From: CAYXDO01 sp964463485
GTDB lineage: Bacteria; Myxococcota; Kuafuiibacteriia; Kuafuiibacteriales; Kuafuiibacteriaceae
Assembly (NCBI GenBank): GCA_964463485.1
Contig: CAYXDO010000035.1
Location: forward strand, 1-64,000
DNA length: 64,000 nucleotides
Direction of reading: 5' to 3'
The stretch's first letter is position 1. Each line of letters begins with the position of its first letter. A program made the position numbers and the translations under genes. Below the pieces are notes generated by a model, which saw only the letters and a list, made by a program, of their open reading frames with translations, ran no database searches and was not told the origin of the DNA. Below are positions 53,781 through 62,047 of the stretch, piece after piece.

Positions 53781-54443
53781 TCACTCCAGCGCGACGCCCG
53801 TCCGCGCGATGAACTCACTGATTCGCTCGGACCCCATGAACGGACCCCACGCCTTCGCGTTGCCCACGTAGTCGCTGACCTTCTGCGCGAACTCTCTCTC
53901 GACCTCCAAGTGCCGCACGCGATGCTCGATGATGAGCTCGGCCGATCCGGGCACCTTGCCCATCATCTGCGCCCGCAGCGCGCGAGCCTCCTCCAGCTGT
54001 CCGCTGAGCGAGCCGACGCGCTCGTGCATCAGCTCGACGACCGAATCCTTCGGGAGCAAATACGAACCCGCGAGAAACAGATCGAACGCGAAGTAGGTCT
54101 CGTCGCGCCCCCGCCCAAGCTTCGCCAGAGCGTCGGTGAGTCGCTCCCTGCCCTGCTCCGTCACCGAATACTCTCTGCGCTTTCGCCCCGCTCCGCCGCG
54201 CGTCTCGCCGGCCAGATCCCCGTTCTTCTCCAGCCGCGCCAACGCCAAGTACATGTGCCCGTGCTCCGCCTTGGCCCACCAACGCACATGGCGATACCGC
54301 AGCTCGAGCTCGAGCTCGTACCCGTGCATCGGGACTCGAGCCAATGACGACAAGATCAGAAGGTCCATCTTCGTGAGCTCCGCGCGCCCCCTCGGCCGCC
54401 CCCGCGCCACCTTCGTTCTTCGAGCTTTGGATGTCTCCGGCAC
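53781..54443 (-). CDS. PadR-family transcriptional regulator
   Basis: This 220-residue protein has an N-terminal winged helix (LTKMDLLILSSLARVPMHGY; MYLALARLEKNGDLAGETRG; YSVTEQGRERLTDALAKLG) with the PadR hallmark LILSSLA...HGYEL. The C-terminal coiled-coil dimerisation region contains EARALRAQMMGKVPGSAELI. The 25-residue N-terminal extension is basic. PadR proteins are ligand-released repressors. It is divergent from a hydrolase gene, and a 28-bp palindrome sits between them directly on the hydrolase start, so repression of both genes is likely. Confidence 0.9.
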   Translation of the reverse strand: MPETSKARRTKVARGRPRGRAELTKMDLLILSSLARVPMHGYELELELRYRHVRWWAKAEHGHMYLALARLEKNGDLAGETRGGAGRKRREYSVTEQGRERLTDALAKLGRGRDETYFAFDLFLAGSYLLPKDSVVELMHERVGSLSGQLEEARALRAQMMGKVPGSAELIIEHRVRHLEVEREFAQKVSDYVGNAKAWGPFMGSERISEFIARTGVALE

Positions 54444-54513
54444 AGCTCATCGCACGATTTTCTCCACAAAACGTCAACACTTAGAACCCGATCGGGTTGC
54501 CCTTGCATGAACA

Positions 54514-54541
54514 GTGTATTTTAGACTAGTGTAACATACAC
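54514..54541. promoter_or_regulatory. 28-bp palindromic operator, probably for PadR
   Basis: The dyad runs from GTGTAT (54514-54519) to ATACAC (54536-54541), with a central ACTAGT. 24 of 28 positions are symmetric, and it is AT-rich in otherwise GC-rich DNA. It ends one base before the hydrolase ATG (54543), covering the place where a ribosome site should be. PadR operators are palindromes of this size, so this is the best candidate. A possible -35 (TTGCCC, 54497-54502) lies upstream. Binding here would block both transcription and leader formation. Confidence 0.75.
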
Positions 54542-54542
54542 C

Positions 54543-55781
54543 ATGGAGCTCCGAAGACAGGCCGCCCTGCTCACCTTCTCGCTCGCCTTCGCCGGCTGCG
54601 GAGGATCCGCTCCTCTTGGCCTCCAAGCGGAGGCGCCCGACGAGCCCGATCCGCCGACGCGCGTGCCTCTCGCAAATCCCTCTTGTCGCGACTGCGCGGA
54701 CGTCGCCGTGTCTTCGAACGGCAGCGCGAAGCTCCCCGTCCCGAACCCCGAGGCCGTCGAGCGCCCGGGCGTCGATTCCATCGACTCTCCAGAGCCGAGC
54801 GCGCCGGTGGCCGATCCGACTCGGCCCGGACCGTACCTTCCCGGCGTACGCACCGTCGAGGTCACCGACCCGGCGCGCAACCGGACCTTCCTGGTCGACG
54901 TCTGGTACCCGGTCTCTCCGGACGCGCCTGACTCCGAGCCGAATGAGTACCGGCTCGATGGGTTGCTCGAGAACACCGTGCACCTCGACAGCCCGGCGCG
55001 ACGAGACGCACCTATCGCGGCGGGCGGCGCGTGGCCGCTGGTGGTGTTCTCGCATGGGTTCGGCGGCATTCGCTTTCAGTCGTGGTTCATGACCGAGCAC
55101 CTCGCCAGTCATGGCTTCATCGTGGCCTCGCCGGATCACCCCGGCAACCGACTCACCGACTTCGCTCGCCTCGGAAGTGAAGAAGCGCAGAACCAATCCG
55201 CGGTCGATCGGCCCCTCGACGTCATCTACGTTCGCGACCAAATGATCCCGGGCGGGTCGATCGCGCGGGAGACCGGCTTCGAGGTCGACCCCGCGCGCGT
55301 GGCCGCCTCGGGACACTCGTTCGGAGGCTGGACCTGCCTGGAGGTCGCGCGCCGCGACGCTGGCTTCCGCGCCGTGCTTCCGCTCGCGCCGGGCTTTCGA
55401 CACGGCGTCACGCCGGACATGGTCGCGGTGATCGAGCGGCCCATCGGCTTCTTCGGCGGGAGCCTCGATCACACGACTCCGTTCGACGAGAATCAGGAAC
55501 CCGCATACGCCGCCGCGGCCCGACCCAAGGCTCTGGTGAACGTGATCGGCGCGGGACACCTCGACTTCTCGAACCTGTGTGACATTCGGATCGCCCGACT
55601 CTTCGTCAACGACGGCTGCGATCCAGCTCAGATCGAGCCGGCCCGCGTGCACGAGATCGTGAAAACGGTGAGTGTCGCGTTCCTGAAGCGCCACCTGCTC
55701 GGAGAGCACGGCTACGACGCCTATCTCGAGGACTCCTTCGTAAAAAACCAGGGTCCGCTCGACTACTGGCGGGACATGTGA
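54543..55781 (+). CDS. Alpha/beta-hydrolase lipoprotein of the PAF-acetylhydrolase type
   Basis: This 412-residue protein has a lipoprotein signal (TFSLAFAGCGGSAPLG, Cys19) and a Pro-rich linker to about 95. The hydrolase core has the oxyanion motif VFSHGFGGIRFQS, nucleophile Ser in VAASGHSFGGWTCLEV, Asp in GGSLDHTTPFDEN and His in VIGAGHLDFSNLC: a complete triad in platelet-activating-factor acetylhydrolase/dienelactone-hydrolase layout. It probably cleaves esters at the cell surface. No Shine-Dalgarno site precedes the ATG because the palindrome occupies that space. Confidence 0.87.
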   Translation: MELRRQAALLTFSLAFAGCGGSAPLGLQAEAPDEPDPPTRVPLANPSCRDCADVAVSSNGSAKLPVPNPEAVERPGVDSIDSPEPSAPVADPTRPGPYLPGVRTVEVTDPARNRTFLVDVWYPVSPDAPDSEPNEYRLDGLLENTVHLDSPARRDAPIAAGGAWPLVVFSHGFGGIRFQSWFMTEHLASHGFIVASPDHPGNRLTDFARLGSEEAQNQSAVDRPLDVIYVRDQMIPGGSIARETGFEVDPARVAASGHSFGGWTCLEVARRDAGFRAVLPLAPGFRHGVTPDMVAVIERPIGFFGGSLDHTTPFDENQEPAYAAAARPKALVNVIGAGHLDFSNLCDIRIARLFVNDGCDPAQIEPARVHEIVKTVSVAFLKRHLLGEHGYDAYLEDSFVKNQGPLDYWRDM

Positions 55782-55794
55782 GTGTGAGTCAGAG

Positions 55795-56598
55795 TCAGTC
55801 GAAGCTCGTCGACAAAGTCACCCCACCTCCGCTCGGAACGACCCGCCACTCTCCATGAAGTGAAGGCACGAGGGCTCCGATCGCCGCACCCACCACGGCG
55901 CCGGTGAGTACGTCGGTCGGAAAATGTTTTCGAGCCTCCACCCGCTCGATACCTACGAAGGTGGTCAAGAGCGCAGCTCCGCCCAGCACGAGGTACGCTT
56001 CGACCCCTTCTGACTGTCGTGCGAAGGCGAGCCGCGTAGCTGTCGCACCTAGTCCCGCAACGAACGCCGTGTGCAGTGAGTAGAAGGACGCGGTGTCGTC
56101 GGTCTTCTCGGGAGGCAACGCGTAGGTCAGGGGCCTCGGGCGTCGCACCGCCACCTTCACGAGGTTGGCCGCAGCGAGCTCGATCGCGAGGGTCTCCGCA
56201 TACAGCACGCCAATCGTCCAAAACCCATTCGGCTCGTCGCGAACGAGCTCGAGGAGGGTGTCTGCCGAGGCCAGCGCGAGCGCGGCGGCGACGATCACGT
56301 TGCTGACCGTATCCGGCGTGTCGCTCGAAGGTGCGGTCGCGTAAGGACGATCGATTCCGAGCAGGAGTGATCGGTCCCGGAGTGAGGCAAAACCGAGCTC
56401 ACCACTCGACGTGACGAGCTGCGATCCAAGTCCAAGGCCCGTCGCCAGCGCGATCACGGCGCCGTCGATCACCGGATCGACGCGAAAGAGAAGTCGTCGG
56501 GACTCGACGGTCACGGGGATTCGCACGAGATCGCCTTCGAGGGTCGCCGTCGCCGTCGCCGTCGAGGACATGAGCGCGAGGAAGGTCAACGTGAGCAC
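55795..56598 (-). CDS. PAP2-superfamily phosphatase
   Basis: This 267-residue protein has a signal peptide and several hydrophobic helices. It has the three PAP2 motifs: KVAVRRPRP (K-x6-RP), a variant of PSGH reading ASFYSLHTAFVAGLGA, and GIERVEARKHFPTDVLTGAV (R-x5-H-x3-D). The P-S-G residues of motif 2 are replaced by Y-S-L while the His is retained, which is unusual. Family members remove phosphate from lipids such as undecaprenyl-pyrophosphate or phosphatidate. It converges with the hydrolase gene, with 13 bases between the stops. Confidence 0.82.
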   Translation of the reverse strand: MLTLTFLALMSSTATATATLEGDLVRIPVTVESRRLLFRVDPVIDGAVIALATGLGLGSQLVTSSGELGFASLRDRSLLLGIDRPYATAPSSDTPDTVSNVIVAAALALASADTLLELVRDEPNGFWTIGVLYAETLAIELAAANLVKVAVRRPRPLTYALPPEKTDDTASFYSLHTAFVAGLGATATRLAFARQSEGVEAYLVLGGAALLTTFVGIERVEARKHFPTDVLTGAVVGAAIGALVPSLHGEWRVVPSGGGVTLSTSFD

Positions 56599-56648
56599 GC
56601 GCGCTTGATATCAGAAGCTTCCGCGGCGGCGAAGCGAATGGTCCCAGA

Positions 56649-57230
56649 TCACCTCATCCACAACCAGGAGAGTTCGAGGTCGATCGCTTCGAATGGGGGA
56701 ACTCGTGCGAGCGCATCGTCCCGCCAAGAGCCTATCGGACGAAATATGCCCGCATCGTTTTCGAAGGCTTCGAGGACGAGCCCCTCCGGGTCGACGATCC
56801 AGGCGTGTTTGATCCCCGCGCGAGCGTAATACGGGAGCTTCTCTGCGCGATCGTAGACCTCCGTGCTCGGGGACAAAATCTCACAGACCCAGTCGGGAAC
56901 GATCGAGACGGCCGCGGCTTCAGGCAGGTGAGGCATGGTCTGGACACGCCAGCCGGCGACGTCGGGATCGATGGGTTCGAAGTCCGGGTCGCCGAGGGTG
57001 AGCTCGGGCTGGGCGAGAATCCACCAGCCACCGGGTCCGCCGCGGGCCCGCTGAAACGCCGGTCCAAGCTGATCGTGGAGGGCGCCGGCGGCGTTGGCAT
57101 GGCGGGGCGCAGGGCACGGCATCACGGTGAGCCGGCCGTTGATGACTTCCCCGCGCAAATGCGGAGGGAGGGCCGAGATGATCTCGCGAAAGCTTCGCCT
57201 CGTGACCAAGGCGCTGTTCGGAGGCCCCAT
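56649..57230 (-). CDS. Uma2-family (DUF820) restriction-fold protein
   Basis: This 193-residue protein from ATG 57230 has GGGAG seven bases upstream. It matches Uma2: GEVINGRLTVMPCPAPRHAN, GWWILAQPELTLGDPDFEPI, PDWVCEILSPSTEVYDRAEK, LPYYARAGIKHAWIVDPEGL and LVLEAFENDAGIFR. The PD-(D/E)xK-like residues (D-P-D in the second block, E-I-L-S-P-S in the third) are present. Uma2 proteins are widespread, often multicopy, and of unproven function, with nuclease activity presumed from the fold. It lies downstream of the Omp85 gene, 72 bases away. Confidence 0.88.
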   Translation of the reverse strand: MGPPNSALVTRRSFREIISALPPHLRGEVINGRLTVMPCPAPRHANAAGALHDQLGPAFQRARGGPGGWWILAQPELTLGDPDFEPIDPDVAGWRVQTMPHLPEAAAVSIVPDWVCEILSPSTEVYDRAEKLPYYARAGIKHAWIVDPEGLVLEAFENDAGIFRPIGSWRDDALARVPPFEAIDLELSWLWMR

Positions 57231-57302
57231 GGCTTACTCTCCCATAGGCGGTCGGAGACAGCAAGGGCTCCAAACCTCGAGCGATTCCCTCGGTCGACGA
57301 CC

Positions 57303-60300
57303 TCAGAAGCTCCCCACGGCGGCGAAGTGAATGGTCCACGCGACCTCACTGAGTCGGCGCGGCGCGAACGGGAACCCGAAGTCGAGCAGGAGCGGGCCGA
57401 TGGGGGTCTGATAGCGCAGGCCCACGCCCGCGGCGCGGCGGGTCGCGTCGCTGAGGGTGAGTTGCTTCGGATCCGCGAACAGATCACCGACGTCGACGAA
57501 CGGAGCGACCGCGAACGCCTCCGAGATCGGAATTCGAACCTCCGATTTGAGCGCAAAAAACAGGAGCCCACCGGGACTCAGCTCGGAGACGTCGGACGCG
57601 ACGTCGGCGGGAAAGAGAGTCTGCTCCTGATAACCGCGAATGGTGGAGCGACCGCCGGCAAAATACCTTCGATTCACCGGAATCGGTGCGGTTTCGGGAA
57701 ACGGCACGATCCGCCAAGTCATGAGTGAGACGGCGAGCGAAGTCCCGAGCGGGAGCGGCAGGTACCCGTTCAGCTTGGCGCGGAGGTCGAGGAGGTCCGG
57801 GCTGTCCTCGTTGAACCCGAAATACATCTCGGGTCGAGCTTCAACATAGAGTCCGAGCCTCGGGTCGAGCGCGTCGTCGCGCAGGTCGAACGAGATCGAC
57901 GGTCGTATGCTCGCGTAAATGGCGGTGCCGGAGCTTCGCCGGCCGGGATCGGCGTTGGCGCCGCAGACGTTCGTGAACCCAGCCAGCTCGTTACATCTGA
58001 GATCCGACCATTCGAAGCCCAGCCGAAGCTGCAACCCGATCGGGCGGGGGTGGCCGAGGAGCTCCGGCCGGAGTCCCTTGTACGAGAAGCCCAAAGTCAC
58101 CGTTCGAGCGTCTTCGCGAAACGCGGGGTCATTGTCCTGGAGGACTGCGACATCCACACCAGCGCCGAAGCCTCGCGGCAGGCCGAGGATGTGAGGATAG
58201 TCGAGGCCGACACTCAGCGCGTATTCGACGGGGCGTTCGGCGAAGAGCGTCTCGATTTGCCCGCGGATCGCGTCGCTGTAGAGAAACAAGAAGGGCTGTA
58301 CGTTGGCGCGGGCGTTGGCTTGGGCGCGGATGGCCCGGCCGAGCACGTTCGAGTGAGTGAGTCCAGCGAAGACCCGGACTCCTTCTTCGGTGGACAGCCC
58401 GGCACCCACCTCGACGGCGACGGGTTTTTTTTCGGTGACCTCGACGACGACGTCCTTGGTGGGTTCCTCGGTGTCGGGATCGAGTGGGTGGACGCTCACT
58501 TTGGAGAAGACTCCGAGTCGCAGCAAATTTCGTTCGCTCTTGCGGAGCTCGGCGGCCGACAACACGTCGCCTTCGAACAGCGTGAGCTCATTGCGTACCA
58601 AGGACTCGCGCGTGGACTCGGCGCCGATGGGCGGTCGAATCTTACGCACGGTCGCTCGGGAGCCCTCCTGAATTCGAAACACGAGCTCCACCTCGCAGGA
58701 GGTGCTCGCCGACCGCAGCTCCTCCAGGCAGATTTCGGAGAGCGCGCGCGACGGGCTCTCCGAGAATTTGCTCGAAGCCACCGATCCGCGCGCGGTCACC
58801 TCTCGGTAGTGTTGCTCCACCTTCACGAACAGGTGGCCGAGGTCTCGGTAGTGATTTTCGAGCACTCGTCGCGCCTCCTCGACGCGGTAGAAGGAGAGCG
58901 GCTCGGCGCCCAAGGTCGCACCGATCTGGACCTTGCCGGCGAGGTCGAACAGGTCGAGCGCGTCCACGACCTCGTTGCCCCTGAAACTCACCGAACCCAG
59001 CAACCACCGGACGCCCGCGCGAATCGGCATTTCGACCGCGAGCTCCGTGCCGCCGCCGACTCGGACCCGCTCGGTGACTTTGGCTGGCCCGACCTCCGCG
59101 GCCAGGTAACCCTGGTCTCGGTACAAGTCGGCGATGGCCTGAGTTGCCTCGGCGTAGGCTTTTTTGAGGTAGACGCGCCGGGGTTCGGGCTCGAGCTCCA
59201 CGTCTGCGTGTGACAATCGATGTGCAGGCCGATCCCCGAGCAACTCGGAGATCGCGGCCTGATTGGCGCCCGCGCCCTCTGCGTCGGTCCCGAGACTCTG
59301 CGAGACGACCTGCTCCACTTTTTCTTCGAGCAACGCCTCGCTGATTTCGGGGATGTTGGGCTGACCTGGAAATCTCAGCACACCCACCCTCACGGGCCGA
59401 CCTTCTCGAATTCGAAACCAAACTTCTTTCTTGGCTCCGTCGGGGGTCGCTCGAACGATCGCGTCGACGCGAGCTTTCCAATACCCACGCCGCTGATATC
59501 GCGCGAGCACCGAGTCTTCGATCTCCGTGATCACTTCTCGAGAGAGCCCGATCTCCTCGAGCACCTCGAGGCTGCGGTCGAGCTCGCGCTTTCGAAAAAC
59601 CTCGCTCCCGGTCCAAAACACGGCGATCTGAGGACCCGCGTCGATGGAAATGACGAGGTCAGCGATGGGGAAGTCAGGGTCCGAGGCGATGCGGACGACC
59701 TTTGGCGGGCTGATCTTTGCTTCGTAATACCCACGCGCACGATAGTCCGCGAGGAGGTCCTTGGACCGAGCTTCGATATGCTCGAGGTCGAGCACACCCT
59801 CCTCGACGACGCCGAGCGCTTCGCGAATGCGGAACGCGGACTGCCGCGGGCGGCCCTCTAGGACGAGCTTCCTCACGCGGGTGACCGGTCCGGCGTTGAT
59901 CCGAGCGACGAGGCCGAGCCCGCCATTTTCATCGCGGCTGACGGAGCCGAGGCCCACGGCAGCGGCGTGGTAGCCCCGGCGAGCGAGCACGTCTTCGAGC
60001 TTGTCGGCCCAGCTTCGAAAGTGGTCGGTCTGAACGGGGTCGCCGACGGAGACGCCTAGGGCCTGTTCGACGAGGGCCGCATCGACCAGGCCTTCGTCGC
60101 CGGTGACGGCGAGCTCCCGAATCCAAAGCCGCGGCGCGAGCTCCGCGCGGATCGCGACGCTGTTCCCTTCGCGGCGCGCGAGCAGCTTCACGTCTTCGAA
60201 GCGGCCCGTGCGAAACAGCACGCGAATCGCCGCTCGAACGTCTTCGTGCCGAAAGGCCCGGCCCACTTCGATGCCGGAGAGCTCGGTGAGCGAGGTGACG

Positions 60301-60482
60301 TCTTCTCGGGGCGGCGCTTCGATTTCGAAGCGCTCGATGGTTAGGCCCTCGAAGCGCTCGTCCTCCAAGGGCTCGTCGTCGTCGGCCCAAGCAGGCTGGG
60401 CCGCGAGGAGCACAAACAGCGACCAGAGGCCGCCGCGATACGGCGCCAGGACGCGCTGTCGTCGGCGCCCGAGCTCGCGCAT
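57303..60482 (-). CDS. Long Omp85/BamA-type outer-membrane protein
   Basis: This 1059-residue protein has a signal peptide ending near LLAAQPAWAD. Several POTRA-like repeats follow over about 45-690, for example GIEVGRAFRHEDVRAAIRVL, FRTGRFEDVKLLARREGN, VVEEGVLDLEHIEARSKDLL and LFEGDVLSAAELRKSERNLL. The C-terminal beta-barrel (~700-1059) has the L6-loop motif GGRSTIRGYQEQTLFPADVA (R-G-Y in place of V-R-G-F) and ends in Phe (VGSF). BamA has five POTRAs and about 800 residues, so the extra length reflects more or longer POTRA domains. It could be a BamA paralogue or a TamA-type translocase. No OmpH or LPS genes adjoin. Confidence 0.9.
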   Translation of the reverse strand: MRELGRRRQRVLAPYRGGLWSLFVLLAAQPAWADDDEPLEDERFEGLTIERFEIEAPPREDVTSLTELSGIEVGRAFRHEDVRAAIRVLFRTGRFEDVKLLARREGNSVAIRAELAPRLWIRELAVTGDEGLVDAALVEQALGVSVGDPVQTDHFRSWADKLEDVLARRGYHAAAVGLGSVSRDENGGLGLVARINAGPVTRVRKLVLEGRPRQSAFRIREALGVVEEGVLDLEHIEARSKDLLADYRARGYYEAKISPPKVVRIASDPDFPIADLVISIDAGPQIAVFWTGSEVFRKRELDRSLEVLEEIGLSREVITEIEDSVLARYQRRGYWKARVDAIVRATPDGAKKEVWFRIREGRPVRVGVLRFPGQPNIPEISEALLEEKVEQVVSQSLGTDAEGAGANQAAISELLGDRPAHRLSHADVELEPEPRRVYLKKAYAEATQAIADLYRDQGYLAAEVGPAKVTERVRVGGGTELAVEMPIRAGVRWLLGSVSFRGNEVVDALDLFDLAGKVQIGATLGAEPLSFYRVEEARRVLENHYRDLGHLFVKVEQHYREVTARGSVASSKFSESPSRALSEICLEELRSASTSCEVELVFRIQEGSRATVRKIRPPIGAESTRESLVRNELTLFEGDVLSAAELRKSERNLLRLGVFSKVSVHPLDPDTEEPTKDVVVEVTEKKPVAVEVGAGLSTEEGVRVFAGLTHSNVLGRAIRAQANARANVQPFLFLYSDAIRGQIETLFAERPVEYALSVGLDYPHILGLPRGFGAGVDVAVLQDNDPAFREDARTVTLGFSYKGLRPELLGHPRPIGLQLRLGFEWSDLRCNELAGFTNVCGANADPGRRSSGTAIYASIRPSISFDLRDDALDPRLGLYVEARPEMYFGFNEDSPDLLDLRAKLNGYLPLPLGTSLAVSLMTWRIVPFPETAPIPVNRRYFAGGRSTIRGYQEQTLFPADVASDVSELSPGGLLFFALKSEVRIPISEAFAVAPFVDVGDLFADPKQLTLSDATRRAAGVGLRYQTPIGPLLLDFGFPFAPRRLSEVAWTIHFAAVGSF

Positions 60483-60503
60483 GTGTGTGAACGGAGCGCT
60501 CGC

Positions 60504-61619
60504 TCAGGACACGCCGTAGAGCCAGGTCCTCTTGCGCGCCGTGCGAGCCGTGGGGGAGTAGACGTCGCGGAGCTTCCCGATCTCCGAGATCCTTCGCAGC
60601 GCGAGGCTGTCGGCCGCGCGGTTGGTCGGGACGTCCTCTCGAGCCGCAATCTCGAACACCTTGAGCAAGATGTCGTAGATTCCGACGGCCTGCTTGAGCG
60701 CGCGCTCTTGGTTGTAACCTTCCAGCTCGTTGGCGACGTTGATGAGGCCTCCTGCGTTGATCACATAGTCAGGCGCGTACAGGACGCCGTTGTCCTTCAG
60801 GAGCCGCCCGTGGGTCTTCTCGTTCTCGAGCACGTTGTTGGCCGAGCCACCGACGATCTCGACCTTGAGCCGCTTGACTGTGTCGTCGTTGATGATGCCG
60901 CCGAGGGCACACGGGGCGAAGATCTCGCCTTCGACGTCGAAGATACGATCGGGCTCCACGGTCTTGACCTCGAGCTCACGAACGCAGCGCGTGAGGTTGG
61001 TCTCGTCGATGTCACAAACGGTCACCAGCGCGCCCTCTTCGACCAAGTGCTTCACGAGGTGGTAACCTACTGCGCCAACGCCTTGAACGTTCACGCGTTT
61101 GCCTGCGAGGCTCTCGCTGCCCCAGCGAACTTTTGCACACGCGCGCAGGCCGTGGAAGGTCCCGATGGCGGTGACAGGCGAAGGATCGCCCGATCCGCCG
61201 AGGGCGCGGCTGATCCCCGTTACGTGGGAGGTCTCCATGCGGACCCATTCCATACACTTCACGTCGGTGCCCACGTCTTCAGCCGTGATGTACCGACCCG
61301 CGAGGCCCTCGACGAAGCGACCGTAGGCTCGAAACAGCGCCTCGGTTCGCGTCTTCTTCGGGTCGCCGATGATGACGGCCTTGCCCCCGCCGAGATTCAA
61401 ACCGGCCGCCGCGCTCTTGAACGTCATCCCGCGCGAGAGTCGAAGCACGTCGCGAATCGCGTCGGCTTCCGTCTTGTACGGCCACATGCGGACGCCGCCC
61501 AGGGCCGGGCCTAGGGTCGTGTTGTGGATGGCGATGATCGCCTTCAGGCCCGACTCCTCGTCGTAGCAGAAGACCATCTGCTCGTGGTTCTGCGAAGAAA
61601 TCTGGTCAAAGATATCCAT
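60504..61619 (-). CDS. Leucine dehydrogenase (Glu/Leu/Phe/Val dehydrogenase family)
   Basis: From ATG 61619 (MDIFDQISSQNHEQMVFCYD) the protein has 371 residues, the usual length. Substrate-binding blocks are TLGPALGGVRMWPYKTEADA and SAAAGLNLGGGKAVIIGDPK, with catalytic Lys in the latter and Asp in GRYITAEDVGTDVKCMEW. The NAD fold has GKRVNVQGVGAVGYHLVKHL (GxGxxG) and VCDIDETN. The C-terminal APDYVINAGGLINVANELEG is typical of leucine dehydrogenase. It deaminates branched-chain amino acids, feeding branched fatty-acid synthesis in myxobacteria. Divergent from the downstream small ORF. Confidence 0.93.
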   Translation of the reverse strand: MDIFDQISSQNHEQMVFCYDEESGLKAIIAIHNTTLGPALGGVRMWPYKTEADAIRDVLRLSRGMTFKSAAAGLNLGGGKAVIIGDPKKTRTEALFRAYGRFVEGLAGRYITAEDVGTDVKCMEWVRMETSHVTGISRALGGSGDPSPVTAIGTFHGLRACAKVRWGSESLAGKRVNVQGVGAVGYHLVKHLVEEGALVTVCDIDETNLTRCVRELEVKTVEPDRIFDVEGEIFAPCALGGIINDDTVKRLKVEIVGGSANNVLENEKTHGRLLKDNGVLYAPDYVINAGGLINVANELEGYNQERALKQAVGIYDILLKVFEIAAREDVPTNRAADSLALRRISEIGKLRDVYSPTARTARKRTWLYGVS

Positions 61620-61816
61620 GCGGCGCGGACCGTATGTGCCAGACGATGAACGGTCAACGGGGGCGGCGGTGGACAAGCGTGACGCGCGCGCCACAGCCGT
61701 GAACCGAAGCGATGCGGAGATGCGACAGAAACACCGTGGCAAGTGTGCGAGCGCCGCCACTCTGTCCCAGAACCGAACGGAGCGGCGTTGGCATCGGTTC
61801 TGCATTGACCGGCTCC

Positions 61817-62032
61817 ATGCAGAACGCCCGATCTACCGACCACCAGCGCCCCGCTCCGTCGCTCGACAGTTGGCTTCGAGCGGTCAACACACACATCGAA
61901 AAACGCAAAGTCGAACGCCAAGCGTTGCCACGTCAGCCCCGCAACCGCGACCGCGAACGCGCCCGCCGAGAAGCTCGCCAGCTCTTTCGCGAGTACGAGC
62001 AGGAGCTCGCGCTGATGGCCGCGATGCATTGA
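61817..62032 (+). CDS. Small basic hypothetical protein
   Basis: A 71-residue frame from ATG 61817 reads APSLDSWLRAVNTHIEKRKV and RARREARQLFREYEQELALM. It is Arg-rich and helical with no recognised family. The start lacks a strong ribosome site. The gene ends 16 bases before the GNAT-like gene, so they may be cotranscribed. Confidence 0.4.
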   Translation: MQNARSTDHQRPAPSLDSWLRAVNTHIEKRKVERQALPRQPRNRDRERARREARQLFREYEQELALMAAMH

Positions 62033-62047
62033 ACCCCGCCCCTTGTC

